Origin: Pseudonocardia nigra
GTDB taxonomy: Bacteria > Actinomycetota > Actinomycetes > Mycobacteriales > Pseudonocardiaceae
Direction of reading: 5' to 3'
DNA: 64,000 nucleotides
Assembly: GCF_019396355.1 (NCBI RefSeq)
Contig: NZ_JAHKRK010000001.1
Span: 62,001-126,000, forward strand
The first letter of the stretch is position 1. Each line of letters begins with the position of its first letter. The notes below the pieces were generated by a model. It had not been told where the DNA came from. It saw only the letters and a list, made by a program, of their open reading frames with translations, and did no database searches. The position numbers and the translations under genes were made by a program. Positions 63,092-64,000 of this stretch are shown here, piece by piece.

Positions 63092-64000
63092 ATGCCCGTC
63101 CCGCCCTACTCCGGCACGCCCATCTCGGTCGCGGTGATCGGGGCCGGCATGGCGGGCCGCAGCCACGCCGCCGGCTACCGCAACGTGAACACGGTCTTCG
63201 GCGCCGGCCTGCCGCCCGTGCGCCTGGCCGCCATCGCCGACGCGAACGTCGAGCTCGGCGAGGACGCCGCTCGCCGCTACGGGTACGAGAAGGCGTTCCC
63301 GAGCTGGGAGGCCGTCGCCGAGGACCCGACGATCGACGCCGTCAGCATCGTCGTCGGCAACGCCTTGCACCGGCCGATCGCGGAGGCGCTGGTCGCTGCC
63401 GGCAAGCACGTGCTGTGCGAGAAGCCGCTGGCCGGCTCGCTCGAGGACGCCCGCGCGATGGTCGCGCTCGAGCGCTCCGCCGACGTCGTGACCGCCGTCG
63501 GGTACACCTTCCGCCGCTCCCCGGCCATCACCGCGATCCGCGACCACGTCCGGAACGGCGAGCTGGGGGACCTCACCCTGTTCAGCGGCCGCTACTGGTG
63601 CGACTACGCGACCGACCCGAACGGCCCGCTGAGCTGGCGGTTCAAGGGCGGCGCCGGCTCCGGCGCGCTCGGCGACATCGGGTCACACGTGATCGATGCG
63701 GCCGAGTACGTCGCCGGGCCCGTCGTCGCGGTCTCCGGGGCGGCGCTGTCGACGCAGATCGGCAAGCGGCCCCTGCCCCTCGGCGCGGTCGTCGGGCACA
63801 ACGCCGCCCCCGTCTCCGACGAGCTCGGCGAGGTCGAGAACGAGGACACCGCCTCCTTCACCGCCCGCTTCCGGTCCGGCCTGGTGGGCACGTTCTCCGT
63901 GTCCCGCACGGCATTCGGGCTGCCCAACGGGCTCGCCTTCGACGTGCTGGGGCTGCGGGGGCGCGCGGCGTTCGACCAGCACCGGCCCGCCGAGTACGTG
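63092..64000 (+). CDS. Gfo/Idh/MocA-family oxidoreductase (3' end outside window)
   Basis: First 303 residues; the frame runs off the window. NAD-binding SVAVIGAGMAGRSHAAGY at the start and the family's CEKPLAGSLEDARAM (Glu-Lys-Pro) motif near residue 110, followed by GALGDIGSHVIDAAEYVAG with the Asp and His of the sugar site. It oxidises a hydroxyl group of a sugar or inositol with NAD(P). AAAGGCGA precedes the ATG. LacI control fits an inducible sugar pathway continuing beyond the window. Confidence 0.9.
   Translation, partial: MPVPPYSGTPISVAVIGAGMAGRSHAAGYRNVNTVFGAGLPPVRLAAIADANVELGEDAARRYGYEKAFPSWEAVAEDPTIDAVSIVVGNALHRPIAEALVAAGKHVLCEKPLAGSLEDARAMVALERSADVVTAVGYTFRRSPAITAIRDHVRNGELGDLTLFSGRYWCDYATDPNGPLSWRFKGGAGSGALGDIGSHVIDAAEYVAGPVVAVSGAALSTQIGKRPLPLGAVVGHNAAPVSDELGEVENEDTASFTARFRSGLVGTFSVSRTAFGLPNGLAFDVLGLRGRAAFDQHRPAEYV

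Overview
The window is about 72-75% GC by eye. GTG and TTG starts are frequent, four-base ATGA/GTGA stop-start overlaps are common, and eukaryote-like Ser/Thr kinases, DUF222/HNH proteins, TetR/LysR/GntR/LacI regulators and many acyl-CoA dehydrogenases are present. This fits a free-living, metabolically versatile high-GC actinomycete of the Pseudonocardiales type (genus Pseudonocardia or a close relative is an inference). No rRNA, tRNA, CRISPR array, complete insertion sequence or phage module was seen. The window opens inside an MFS transporter gene and closes inside a Gfo/Idh/MocA oxidoreductase gene.

Layout. (1) 1-3163: MFS transporter end, class III CoA-transferase and a fused acyl-CoA carboxyltransferase, all overlapping. 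(2) 3251-6800: a nucleotidyltransferase and a frameshifted DUF222/HNH gene under a LexA-type SOS box. (3) 6804-10614: flavin amine oxidase divergent from a 56-residue membrane peptide plus NCS1 permease, then a TetR regulator. (4) 10726-18363: a five-gene operon (SDR, NDP-forming acyl-CoA synthetase, acyl-CoA dehydrogenase, crotonase, CaiT-like BCCT carrier) divergent from an XRE-TetR fusion regulator; read as beta-oxidation of a quaternary-ammonium acid such as gamma-butyrobetaine or carnitine. (5) 18418-23662: betB-betA-betT, choline uptake and oxidation to glycine betaine. (6) 23903-25840: membrane Ser/Thr kinase. (7) 25872-36518: an eight-gene operon (CoA-transferase, TctC, TctB, TctA, metallo-beta-lactamase-fold hydrolase, two acyl-CoA dehydrogenases, crotonase) behind two LysR genes. 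(8) 36765-40834: an isoquinoline-1-oxidoreductase-like molybdenum hydroxylase pair, a small exported protein and an exported intradiol-dioxygenase-like lipoprotein. (9) 40940-44823: a degraded or rearranged stretch with a decayed MerR/B12-type regulator, two head-to-head genes that have both lost their 5' ends, and a fused DUF2945-cupin frame. (10) 44962-50677: second Ser/Thr kinase, GDPD-like hydrolase, DivIVA-like coiled coil, truncated hemoglobin, OhrR-like MarR and an alpha/beta hydrolase. (11) 50754-54462: frameshifted Lrp regulator divergent from a frameshifted MFS carrier and an M20 amidohydrolase. (12) 54469-61847: membrane Fe-S oxidoreductase, GntR regulator, and a branched-chain 2-oxoacid dehydrogenase operon (E1alpha, E1beta, frameshifted E2) divergent from an Lrp regulator. 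(13) 61859-64000: LacI regulator, a strong promoter with twin CCGGAACGTTCCGG operators, and the start of a sugar or inositol-type dehydrogenase gene.

Overall this is a catabolic and osmoprotection segment. Most operons pair a carrier, CoA activation and a beta-oxidation set with a dedicated regulator, and several regulatory sites are visible as inverted repeats. At least five genes carry single apparent frameshifts, so either sequencing indels or recent decay must be considered before functions are assumed.
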